From Spirochaetales bacterium (lineage in GTDB: Bacteria > Spirochaetota > Spirochaetia > JAGLYY01), in assembly GCA_023131935.1 (NCBI GenBank), contig JAGLYY010000381.1, forward strand, positions 1-12,951: a stretch of DNA of 12,951 bases, written 5' to 3'. This document shows positions 1 to 6,740 of the stretch, piece after piece. The translations under genes were made by a program, and so were the position numbers. The notes beneath the pieces are model-generated. The model was not told the DNA's origin. It worked only from the letters and a program-made list of their open reading frames with translations, and made no database searches. Position 1 is the first letter of the stretch. Each line of letters opens with the position of its first letter.

Positions 1-288
1 TAATCTTTCAATATCATTGATCGACAATCCATTGTATTCGAATTCATAATCATGATATTTTTTTAATAGCTTAGTGCTTTTATCCTTTAATTTATTAATC
101 TTTATTTTTTCTTTATTCATTTTTATTTCATATAGCATAACTTTTTTATCCATGTCATTTATTGCAACCCCTGTTACAGCAACCTGGATTGCTATAATAC
201 AGTCTGATATACAAAAAGTCAAACAATATAACAATCTTTTGAGCTGCGCCATCGCAGGAGCGAAGCGATGAGAAGGCGTCTGCTTCAT
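1..288 (-). CDS. Unrecognised partial reading frame, open at the left edge
   Basis: On the minus strand an open frame runs from an in-frame TAG just upstream of 288 to the window edge without a stop (96 codons from the ATG at 288). Other possible starts are ATG at 252, 153 and 120. None has a convincing Shine-Dalgarno sequence, so the start is unresolved. The downstream part is hydrophilic and rich in Lys, Ile, Asn and Asp, including KLLKKYHDYEFEYNGLSIND near the edge. The upstream part includes IAIQVAVTGVAINDMDKKV. I recognise no family. The region is very AT-rich, so length alone is weak evidence, and the frame could be a gene remnant. It follows the toxin gene on the same strand after about 48 bp. 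Confidence 0.3.
   Translation of the reverse strand, partial: MKQTPSHRFAPAMAQLKRLLYCLTFCISDCIIAIQVAVTGVAINDMDKKVMLYEIKMNKEKIKINKLKDKSTKLLKKYHDYEFEYNGLSINDIERL
246..279. repeat. GC-rich imperfect hairpin in AT-rich DNA
   Basis: CATCGC (250-255) pairs perfectly with GCGATG (265-270) across a 9-nt loop. An outer GCGC (246-249) can pair with GCGT (276-279) if a few bases bulge. The patch is clearly more GC-rich than the surrounding DNA. It is not followed closely by a T-run on either strand, so it is not a clean intrinsic terminator. It may be a dispersed palindromic element or the end of a mobile element. I cannot tell whether other copies exist. Confidence 0.35.
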
Positions 289-335
289 AAGCTATGCTAA
301 AACGATTTTTTTATTAATTATTCTTAGCATTCTTC

Positions 336-737
336 TTATACAAGTAATTTAAGGTTAAATTTTCCATATTCTTTTATTTTTTCATCTGCCGTTATCATTA
401 TTAAATCATTTTGCATGCATTGCCAGATAATCAGTCTATCAAATGGATCTCGATGATTATCAATAAAAGGGAGTTTATATGAGGAGGCAATGTCTTCTAC
501 ACTCAGATTATATATTTCAAAACCAGCTTCCTGGCTACCAGCCAATATATCTTCAGGTGTTATGCCATTTAATTCTAATTTTCCGATTTTGTATTTTAAT
601 GATATTTCCCAGAAACTTATTTTACTGATATTTTTTATTTTGTCCGGATCTTCTAATATTTCTTTGATTTTTTCATTTATTTTGCCAGGCTCAAGTAAAC
701 TCCATAGCACGTAGTGGGTATCTAATAGATATTTCAC
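336..737 (-). CDS. PIN-domain toxin, VapC-like
   Basis: This 133-residue protein has the length and motif order of a type II toxin-antitoxin PIN ribonuclease. PIN toxins cleave RNA using a Mg2+ site formed by conserved acidic residues. Visible candidates are Asp6 (LLDTH), Glu44 (FWEIS), Asp97 and Asp100 (HRDPFDR) and Asp118 (TADEK), so the active site looks intact. The HRDPFDRLI motif is typical of the VapC subgroup paired with Phd/YefM antitoxins. The gene starts inside the end of the antitoxin gene (4-nt overlap), as in classical toxin-antitoxin operons, which implies coupled translation. No target RNA can be inferred. It sits in the AT-rich margin, unlike the operon to the right, which suggests an accessory locus. 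Confidence 0.9.
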   Translation of the reverse strand: MKYLLDTHYVLWSLLEPGKINEKIKEILEDPDKIKNISKISFWEISLKYKIGKLELNGITPEDILAGSQEAGFEIYNLSVEDIASSYKLPFIDNHRDPFDRLIIWQCMQNDLIMITADEKIKEYGKFNLKLLV

Positions 738-973
738 AAATTAATTATTTCCTCAGTAGTCATTTTGAAATCTGGCTTTATTGAATAAGTACCTTTATTG
801 GCTAAAATTCCTAATTTTATCTTATTTTTTTCTTTATATTGTGAATATGGGATGATTACAGCCACATTGTCTTTTTTCTTGCCATACGAAATGACTATTT
901 CTTCTCCCTGTTTAACTTCTTCAATTACTTGAGAGAAATGAGCCTTTAACTCCCCTATTTGCATTGTTTTCAT
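734..973 (-). CDS. Phd/YefM-like antitoxin
   Basis: This 79-residue protein begins MKTMQIGELKAHFSQVIEEV, the usual N-terminal DNA-binding part of Phd/YefM antitoxins (a short strand, then the K-A-x-F-S helix). It continues with GEEIVISYGKK and VAVIIPYSQY strands. The C-terminal tail (about residues 50-79) is the likely toxin-binding region. Antitoxins of this family bind their own promoter and neutralise the toxin, so autoregulation of this pair is expected. It precedes the PIN toxin with a 4-nt overlap. Start choice: ATG at 973 lies only six bases after the -10 box, and an in-frame ATG at 964 (Met4) is the alternative. Neither has a Shine-Dalgarno sequence. Confidence 0.88.
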   Translation of the reverse strand: MKTMQIGELKAHFSQVIEEVKQGEEIVISYGKKKDNVAVIIPYSQYKEKNKIKLGILANKGTYSIKPDFKMTTEEIINL

Positions 974-979
974 ATTAAT

Positions 980-1008
980 AATATATTACCAAACGTATTA
1001 CTTGTCAA
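980..1008 (-). promoter_or_regulatory. Near-consensus promoter of the toxin-antitoxin operon
   Basis: On the minus strand, TTGACA (1008-1003) and TATATT (985-980) are separated by 17 bp, close to the ideal housekeeping promoter. A second TTGACA lies 8 bp upstream (1016-1011). The expected transcription start is at or next to the antitoxin ATG (973), so the message may be leaderless. The spacer contains TAATACGTTTGGTAATATATTA, a plausible autoregulatory operator region by analogy with other Phd/YefM operons. Confidence 0.7.
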
Positions 1009-1246
1009 GTTGTCAAGAAAAACCATGCTTAGTACTACCTAAAGCATTCTAACTAGTGAGTATACTGCAATAACGAATATAGCTTCCCAAAAAACTTCAG
1101 CTTTGCTGTATAGTACACAGTGTAGGAGCGTTATCCAGCAAATTAGCAGCATACTTTCCTGCATTGTTGCGAATCTGCTTGTATATTAGGCGAATTGCCG
1201 CAAATTTACAAGAATATTTGCTAACATACTCGTAACTATTCAGGTT

Positions 1247-1405
1247 GTAGGGAGGAAGGCTGTAAGCCACTCTTCTAATTTGGGAAGTCTATCTACCTAC
1301 AGTCTATCCGCCCTGCATCCTAATAGCCTATCTACCTATAGCCTTCCTCCTACTGCCCACCTACCTAATAGCCTACAGCCTATCTACCTACAGCCTTCCC
1401 TCTAC
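1247..1405. repeat. Long-range inverted repeat
   Basis: GTAGGGAGGAAGGCTGTA at 1247-1264 is nearly the reverse complement of TACAGCCTTCCCTCTAC at 1389-1405, differing by about one indel or shifted base. The arms are 124 bp apart and the second arm belongs to the 15-bp repeat array. In RNA from the operon the arms could pair downstream of the last stop codon. There is no T-run, so a protective 3' structure or a simple by-product of repeat inversion is likelier than an intrinsic terminator. Confidence 0.55.
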
Positions 1406-1420
1406 AGTCTATCCACCTAC
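1286..1420. repeat. Degenerate 15-bp repeat array
   Basis: The unit reads AGYCTATCTACCTAC on the plus strand. Clear copies are at 1286-1300, 1301-1315 (diverged), 1325-1339, 1377-1391 and 1406-1420. Shorter related pieces such as AGCCTTCCTCCTAC, AGCCTAC and AGCCTTCCCTCTAC lie between them (1340-1376 and 1392-1405). The array is strongly strand-biased: the plus strand is pyrimidine-rich with almost no G-runs, and the minus strand carries GTAGGTAGATAG motifs. Spacing is irregular and there are no long unique spacers, so it is not a CRISPR array. It ends six bases from the stop codon of the dipeptidase gene. Confidence 0.75.
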
Positions 1421-1426
1421 ATTAAA

Positions 1427-2803
1427 TCAGAGGAGTACACGCTTGAAAAACTCTCTGTATACCTCGGTAAATTCAATCATATCAGCTATTAAAAAATGCT
1501 CATCGGGTTTATGAATAACATGACTTTTTTCAAGAGTGACCGGTCCAAATGCAAGGGCGTTTTTAAAAAGCCGGCTGTAAGTCCCTCCCCCGATAGTGAC
1601 AGGTTTTAATACTTTTCCGGTTACCGTTTTATATATATCTATTAAAAAGAGTACTTCGTCACTGTCTTCGTTATAATAAATTGGTTTCTGGCCGCTTAAC
1701 CGTTTTATCTCAATACCGGGGAGATGAGATTCCAGGGCTTGGTGCACAAAAGATTCCTCGAAAGAAACAGGATAACGGATATCGATAACCCCATAAATCC
1801 GCCCTTCTTTCATCTCTATCGTGCCAAGATTCATTGTCAGGTTCCCGGAATGTTCATCACTTACGGCAAGCCCAATGTTTTTTCCATCAGCACTGCTTAT
1901 CCTTTCAGAAAGTATACATACCGTATTTTCGATTTCCTGCTTGTCTGTTTTCGATAACCGGTAAAGAAAACTCAATACATTCAGCAGTCCGGAAATAGCG
2001 TTTACACCATCATGCGGAGTTGCCCCATGGGCTGATTTCCCAAATACTTCCAGAAGAATCTCTCCTCCATCGGAAGTTATCTTGAGTGTGATACCTTTGA
2101 CTTGAGAAAATTCTGACAAAGCAAGCGCCGGAAAAGTACCGTGATACCTGCACCAGGCCTGAGCATAGGAGGGGACCATGTTCGCGGCATCCCCACCTTT
2201 CAACTCAAGAATAGAAAGTGGGTTGTCCATTCCCTCCGGTATTCCTCCCGTTAAACGGTACTTTACGATCCCCTTTTCCCCATTTACCACGGGGAATTTT
2301 GAATCAGGCACAACAGCGAAATCCGGCTCACCCTCTTTTTCCAGATAATAACGTAACCCGGCTTTGCCCGATTCTTCATTTGTTCCTAATATGATCCGCA
2401 CCCTGCTTTTACAGGGCAAACCCATATCTTTTATCATCTTCAGGGCGTATAACACAGCAATAGCAGGGCCTTTGTTATCTACCGCCCCTCTTCCATATAT
2501 TGCCTGGTTTTTAACAACCCCGCCATAAGGATCAACACTCCAGCCCTTCCCCTCCGGAACAACATCAAGATGAACCGGGATACCGTAGAGTTTCGGTCCC
2601 TTTCCATATTCAATATAGCCGGCATAATCATCGAGGTTTTTTGTAGTAAAACCCATCTCTTCCCCAAGAGCCAGTACATAATCAAGACATTGTGCTACCC
2701 CCTCACCAAAGGGTGATCCTGGACGAGGTTCGCTTCGAACCGATTTTATTTGTATCAGTTCACATACTTTCTCAATGATTTCACTATAATACTGATTCAA
2801 CAT
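1427..2803 (-). CDS. PepV-like M20-family dipeptidase
   Basis: This 458-residue protein matches the length and layout of PepV/Sapep-type metallodipeptidases, cytoplasmic di-zinc enzymes that cleave dipeptides, often with a D- or unusual amino acid. Visible active-site elements are HLDVVPEG (His78, Asp80), GRGAVDNKGP (bridging Asp109), GTNEESG (general base Glu143 and metal ligand Glu144), PDSKFP (Asp167) and the C-terminal HKPDEH (His431). All canonical metal ligands seem present. The middle portion (about 185-370) would be the lid domain, including SAHGATPHDG. It is the last gene of the operon and its start overlaps the MFS gene by 20 nt, with no strong Shine-Dalgarno sequence, so translation may depend on coupling. 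Its presence suggests the transported compound includes an amino acid or peptide part, but it may be an unrelated passenger. Confidence 0.88.
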   Translation of the reverse strand: MLNQYYSEIIEKVCELIQIKSVRSEPRPGSPFGEGVAQCLDYVLALGEEMGFTTKNLDDYAGYIEYGKGPKLYGIPVHLDVVPEGKGWSVDPYGGVVKNQAIYGRGAVDNKGPAIAVLYALKMIKDMGLPCKSRVRIILGTNEESGKAGLRYYLEKEGEPDFAVVPDSKFPVVNGEKGIVKYRLTGGIPEGMDNPLSILELKGGDAANMVPSYAQAWCRYHGTFPALALSEFSQVKGITLKITSDGGEILLEVFGKSAHGATPHDGVNAISGLLNVLSFLYRLSKTDKQEIENTVCILSERISSADGKNIGLAVSDEHSGNLTMNLGTIEMKEGRIYGVIDIRYPVSFEESFVHQALESHLPGIEIKRLSGQKPIYYNEDSDEVLFLIDIYKTVTGKVLKPVTIGGGTYSRLFKNALAFGPVTLEKSHVIHKPDEHFLIADMIEFTEVYREFFKRVLL

Positions 2804-3986
2804 AAGCTTTGTGAGTCGTCATCCCAATCATGCCAAACAACGCAACAACAAATGAAATACCGATTACCAGAAACATAGACTGGAAACCGTATTTATCCAA
2901 TAAATCGCCAACTACTCGGATGGAAATTGCCTGGGAACCGATAAAGACAACGCTATTAATTCCATACGTTTTACCGATATCCAGCGGCAATACTATCTTC
3001 GATACCTGCGCGGTACTGAGGCTATAATAAAACGCTAGAGAAATACTGCCGAGGATAAATGCTATTTTTGAAAACAGAAAAGTCCCATTTCCCTTCACTA
3101 CAGTGCTGTAGAAAAAAAACGTTATGAATGCCAGAATCATTAATGCACACATACTACATAGTAATAAGTATTTCTGCCTGAAAATCTTTGTCACAATGCC
3201 GGTAATAAACGCGATAATACTTGAGAGAAGGGTTATGATCCCAAACCACACTATTGCCTGTTCCAGAGAAAGATTGGTTTCTGTGCTCAGAAAATAGGTA
3301 AAATATGGGAACAGCCCTCCAATGGCAAACCAGAATCCAAACTGCATGATAAAAAAATAAATTACAATTGGATAATGCTTGAAAATATTCAGCGCACTGC
3401 TGTTTTTATTTTTTGACTGTTTTGTCTCGTTAACGGCTACAGGCTGTTTGTTTTTCCGGATCACACCATAAATAATGAGGGGTACCATGGGACAAAAAAT
3501 AATTATACTCATCAACTTAAACAGACCAGTCATGTTCCACGTACTCAATTTTCCCATAAGTAATGATATGAAAAATACTGAACCGTTCACCGTTCCCATT
3601 AAATATCCATAGTTCTTATCATAATTCTGTGGAGCGGAATGCAAGGCGACCAACGATGAAATTGGAGTTAGAAAACTGAAAGCGCCCGTAACGATAAGGA
3701 TTGCGCCTATATATATCAGCACGACTACATCAGTCGATAAAATGAGGACCGCGATACAAGCGGTAATAGTGATACCAAAAATGAAGGGAAGAATCCTCTT
3801 ATATTTGTCGATAAGTATTCCGATAACCACAGACAACGCAACAGCTGACATCATTCCGATAGAAACCAGCTGAGAGGGAATTATTGTACTCCCGAATTCG
3901 GCAACGAGATAGGGCATGAGAACCATATTTGTTATCGCGAAAACGGCACCAATAGAGATGGTCCCAATGATAATCAATAACATCAT
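2784..3986 (-). CDS. Major facilitator superfamily transporter
   Basis: This is a 400-residue, strongly hydrophobic protein with about twelve predicted membrane segments. A charged cytoplasmic loop in the middle (about 175-195, KNKQPVAVNETKQSKNKNSS) separates two six-helix halves. GILIDKYKRILPF (about 56-68) resembles MFS motif A between helices 2 and 3. The substrate and direction are not evident; it could import a second nutrient or export a by-product. The start overlaps the preceding gene as ATGATG: ATG at 3986 or the next codon at 3983. A second transporter in an operon that already encodes an ABC importer is unusual. Confidence 0.85.
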   Translation of the reverse strand: MMLLIIIGTISIGAVFAITNMVLMPYLVAEFGSTIIPSQLVSIGMMSAVALSVVIGILIDKYKRILPFIFGITITACIAVLILSTDVVVLIYIGAILIVTGAFSFLTPISSLVALHSAPQNYDKNYGYLMGTVNGSVFFISLLMGKLSTWNMTGLFKLMSIIIFCPMVPLIIYGVIRKNKQPVAVNETKQSKNKNSSALNIFKHYPIVIYFFIMQFGFWFAIGGLFPYFTYFLSTETNLSLEQAIVWFGIITLLSSIIAFITGIVTKIFRQKYLLLCSMCALMILAFITFFFYSTVVKGNGTFLFSKIAFILGSISLAFYYSLSTAQVSKIVLPLDIGKTYGINSVVFIGSQAISIRVVGDLLDKYGFQSMFLVIGISFVVALFGMIGMTTHKAYVESVL

Positions 3987-4957
3987 AAACTTTTTTCCCT
4001 GTGTTCTTTTATCATGTCCGCGTACATACCAATCTTTAAATCATTTTCCTTCAGTATGGTATGTAAAATATCATCAGGGATGTTATGACCTTTCCGGTAG
4101 AGAGCGCTTAAAGATGCGGTTACGGCAGCAATTGTATCGGTATCACCTCCCACCGAGGCACCTGCTTTAATAGCCAGCCAGACATCATCTTTTGCCCAGG
4201 CAAAAAGCCCAATTATTGCCGGGGCTACCTGATTTGCGTCGAGGCCGGTTCCAATAATATAGTAAAGATAATCTAATAGATCATCCAGATTTTTCATCTT
4301 CGGCAATTCTGATAATAAAAGCGATATCCGTTTTTCAGTAGAGGGACCAACCCAGATATTTTTTGACTGAATTGCTCCAACGCGGGCACCCTCCAGGGAC
4401 GCGTTTATAATCTCGTCATAAGATCCGCCGGACATCGCTTTATGAATCGCATAGCCTACAGCCATCGCGGCTTCTACAGCCAGATTATTATTATGGGTCG
4501 GGATACAACAGGAATAAACAGCCGAGACGAGGTTCTTTTCGGAAGCGCATAAGGCTGGGGCAAGAGCCCGCATTGGCGCGCCGCAGGTAACCCCTTTTAC
4601 TCCCGCCTTGTAGGGGTCCTCACCTTTTTCTATACCACGGAGGGCACGGAGTGAACTCGGTCCGATGTATCCTTTCTCTTCAGCATTTGTTTCTTTAATC
4701 CATCTCAGCAGTCCCGCTACCGTATTCTCCACCGTAATCACTCCATCACGACAGTATTCCTCAATCAAATAAAGGTTCTGTTCGGTATCATCGGTAACAG
4801 AATACATTTTCAAATTCCTGTGAATATCTGAAACTTCCGGATCAAGAATGGTATCTACGATCCCGAAGTTTTTCTTTATATGGTCTCTGGTCATAAACTC
4901 GGTCGGCATTCCCATTGCGTCTCCAACCGCTAATGCTTCCAGTACTTTCCTAAACAT
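3983..4957 (-). CDS. ADP-ribosylglycohydrolase family protein
   Basis: The 324-residue product has the hallmark motifs of the DraG/ARH fold, an all-helical di-magnesium hydrolase family acting on N- or O-linked ADP-ribose and related ribosides. They are GDAMGMPTE at 12-20, TDDTEQ at 55-60 (Asp56, Asp57 and Thr58 as metal ligands) and GGDTDTIAA from 270 (Asp272, Asp274 and Thr275). The active site looks intact. A start at GTG 4972 would add five residues. ATG 4957 is preferred because GGGAG lies 8 nt upstream. The gene overlaps the kinase-like gene by 8 nt and the MFS gene by 4 nt, so all three are probably made together. No ADP-ribosyltransferase is nearby, so a metabolic role on a small riboside is more likely than reversal of protein modification. 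The substrate is unknown. Confidence 0.9.
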   Translation of the reverse strand: MFRKVLEALAVGDAMGMPTEFMTRDHIKKNFGIVDTILDPEVSDIHRNLKMYSVTDDTEQNLYLIEEYCRDGVITVENTVAGLLRWIKETNAEEKGYIGPSSLRALRGIEKGEDPYKAGVKGVTCGAPMRALAPALCASEKNLVSAVYSCCIPTHNNNLAVEAAMAVGYAIHKAMSGGSYDEIINASLEGARVGAIQSKNIWVGPSTEKRISLLLSELPKMKNLDDLLDYLYYIIGTGLDANQVAPAIIGLFAWAKDDVWLAIKAGASVGGDTDTIAAVTASLSALYRKGHNIPDDILHTILKENDLKIGMYADMIKEHREKSL

Positions 4958-5963
4958 TATTGCTGCTCCCACCCGAGTTATTTACCGGCAAACCGTTATA
5001 TGTTTCCATAGTGACCGATTGCGCGCCATCCTCTATATAGCGCAGCCCGATAGATCGGTCTTTTATTTCATATACATTGCCATCAATGATGACATAGGTA
5101 CCATCATTGAGATTTTCGATTTGAATGGTATCTCCGGGACCGAATAAGAGATTTTCAATTATAATACTTTGCTCCATACCACTGTTACTATTTACGATTA
5201 TCGAGTCGCTGATTCCGATTGATGCTCCACAGTCATTATAGGGTGAATAACATAATGCGCCGGTGATGGCTTTCCCACGATAGAAATCTTTATGGTACAG
5301 GGGCGACGCGATAATTTGAGCGATTTTTTTACTTTTTATTCTCTGCTTATTGTTGTTTTTAAAAAGGGAAAACTGTTTCCCCGTAATCTGCTCTCCTGGT
5401 TTGGTTTCAACCTTGTCGCCGGTTTGAAGGAAAGCTTTCGCGCTAAAATTACACATTCGATTTTCTTTTGTTCCGAGAAAAGTATCTCCAAGTATGACAT
5501 CACAAAATGCGTATCCTAAAATACTCCCTCCGGTAGTGACTTCAATGCATCCAACCTTTTCAAGTATCATATCCCCGGAGGAAAAACTTCTCAGGGTATG
5601 TTGATTGAATTTTATCAGTGGGCCGATATTCGCGGTTCCACCGGCTATTCCCATAAGTGGTATATGAACATCCTGACGAATGAGAAAACCGGCGATGTGG
5701 GTGAGAAATCCATCCCCACCCACGCCGATTATCATGTCTGCGCCTTTCCTGACGAACGCCGATAGTGTGTCACCCAGGATTTTTTGAAAATCGTTCTCCA
5801 GATGATCACCAGCCACTTCCGCGCCAGAAACATAGTTGCTGCCAAAGACAGAACTTCCGGTTATCAGTTCATGACCGGAAAAGGCAGACTCTATAACTTT
5901 GCCGATCCCGGCATATCTGCCGCTGCCCCCGGCACCAGGGTTGAACATGACGCCAATCTTCAA
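4950..5963 (-). CDS. ATP-NAD kinase-like (AcoX-type) protein
   Basis: This 337-residue protein belongs to the NAD kinase/diacylglycerol kinase-like fold. The N-terminus KIGVMFNPGAGGSG (2-15) is the usual first strand and glycine loop. GVGGDGFL (80-87) holds the GGDG nucleotide motif. GGTANIGPL (108-116) replaces the canonical kinase NxGxLGFL and resembles the AcoX-type branch. The C-terminal part (about 170-320) is the expected beta-rich domain. It starts at TTG (5963): an in-frame TAA lies 15 nt upstream, the next ATG (Met6) would cut the conserved strand, and AAGGA lies about 11 nt upstream. The family includes true NAD kinases and members of unknown substrate. In this operon it could phosphorylate a nucleotide-like or sugar intermediate. 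Confidence 0.82.
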   Translation of the reverse strand: MKIGVMFNPGAGGSGRYAGIGKVIESAFSGHELITGSSVFGSNYVSGAEVAGDHLENDFQKILGDTLSAFVRKGADMIIGVGGDGFLTHIAGFLIRQDVHIPLMGIAGGTANIGPLIKFNQHTLRSFSSGDMILEKVGCIEVTTGGSILGYAFCDVILGDTFLGTKENRMCNFSAKAFLQTGDKVETKPGEQITGKQFSLFKNNNKQRIKSKKIAQIIASPLYHKDFYRGKAITGALCYSPYNDCGASIGISDSIIVNSNSGMEQSIIIENLLFGPGDTIQIENLNDGTYVIIDGNVYEIKDRSIGLRYIEDGAQSVTMETYNGLPVNNSGGSSNNV

Positions 5964-5981
5964 TACCCGCCATCCTTAGTT

Positions 5982-6740
5982 CTATAAACAATTCTCAATG
6001 AACTCACGTGCCTTAACCAGTTTTTCTGCAGCGCCTTCAGTGTAATAACGCCATACCGGTTCAATGACATATCTTCCGCTGTAATTCTTCCGTTTAAGCG
6101 CGGCAAAGAACTCATTCCACTTCACGTCACCTTCCCCCGGGGGAAGGTGTTTTCCACGGTCGGAGAAATCGCTTAGATGGAGGTGCGCAAGGTCGACCTT
6201 TTGAACAAAATCGAGGGGATCTACATCACATTCCCAGGATTCCGTAACATCCAACATTAACTGCAGATTTCTATGGCCAATCATTTTTGCGGCCGCGGAT
6301 TGTTCTTCAGGGGTCCGTCCCCCTTTTGGATGGTTTTCAAGAACAATTTGAATCCCGGCTTTCTCGCCAACCTCACACAGATAAACAAGACTTTCAAGGA
6401 CAGCCGGATCAATAGTACTGCCTCTCCCTACCGGGTGGATCACAATAACCCGTGTTCCCATTTCATATCCCATATTTACAAGGTTATCATTGAGTTTCCT
6501 TGCTTCTAGGACCATTCCCGGATAGGGATTATACAGTATTCCGAAAAACACCAGTGGGAAATGTATGGAATCTACCGTAATACCCAGTTTTTTTACCTCT
6601 TTGGCAAACTCAGGTGTTGTCTCATGAGTACACTGAGGCATGAGCTCCGCCCTGGTAAATCCAGCTTCTTCTATCAGCTGTAAGGCTTTTATGCTCAACC
6701 GGGGATATAATCCGGCGGTAGAAAATGAGAGGTCTTGCAT
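5982..6740 (-). CDS. Sugar phosphate isomerase/epimerase, TIM barrel
   Basis: This 252-residue protein fits the xylose isomerase-like/AP endonuclease 2 TIM-barrel family, cytoplasmic metal-dependent enzymes that isomerise or epimerise sugars, ketoacids or inositols. Strand-end metal-ligand candidates are Glu135 (IVLENH), Asp164 (LMLDVTE), His186 or His188 (AHLHLSD) and Glu227 (VIEPVW). IHP at 101-103 is also typical. The common Asp-x-Gly-His pattern after the second metal ligand is replaced by DVTES, so the subfamily is unusual and the substrate cannot be assigned. Its ATG overlaps the stop of the solute-binding protein gene (TAATG), and 18 nt follow before the kinase-like gene. Confidence 0.85.
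   Translation of the reverse strand: MQDLSFSTAGLYPRLSIKALQLIEEAGFTRAELMPQCTHETTPEFAKEVKKLGITVDSIHFPLVFFGILYNPYPGMVLEARKLNDNLVNMGYEMGTRVIVIHPVGRGSTIDPAVLESLVYLCEVGEKAGIQIVLENHPKGGRTPEEQSAAAKMIGHRNLQLMLDVTESWECDVDPLDFVQKVDLAHLHLSDFSDRGKHLPPGEGDVKWNEFFAALKRKNYSGRYVIEPVWRYYTEGAAEKLVKAREFIENCL

Larger units (their letters stand above)
1009..1426. other. Intergenic region with no supported gene
   Basis: This 418-bp stretch separates the toxin-antitoxin pair from the long operon. From about 1020 to 1240 I see no recognisable gene, RNA or complete mobile element. A 57-codon minus-strand frame (1270-1097, GTG start) is open but has no Shine-Dalgarno sequence and runs into the inverted-repeat arm, so it is not called. 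From 1247 to 1420 the region is occupied by the repeat structure described separately. No canonical hairpin-plus-T-run terminator is seen for the operon that ends at 1427. Confidence 0.6.

Noticed and set aside
74..271. Plus-strand frame of 65 codons at the left edge
   Set aside because: It is a hydrophobic, low-complexity product of AT-rich DNA, has no Shine-Dalgarno sequence, and lies opposite the minus-strand partial frame, which has better coding character.
299..335. Terminator after the toxin gene
   Set aside because: ATGCTAA and TTAGCAT can pair weakly, but the loop is long and AT-rich and there is no following T-run on the correct side.
1097..1270. Minus-strand 57-codon frame with a GTG start, fairly balanced composition (for example AAIRLIYKQIRNNAGKY)
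   Set aside because: No Shine-Dalgarno sequence and no recognised family, and it starts within the inverted-repeat arm. It could be a gene or transposon remnant, but the evidence is too thin to call.
1286..1420. Possible CRISPR array
   Set aside because: Units are 15 bp, degenerate and nearly contiguous; there are no spacers of uniform length and no cas genes.
1280..1492. Plus-strand frame with Tyr/Leu/Ser/Pro-rich repeats
   Set aside because: It is simply the translation of the 15-bp repeat array plus the antisense of the dipeptidase end.
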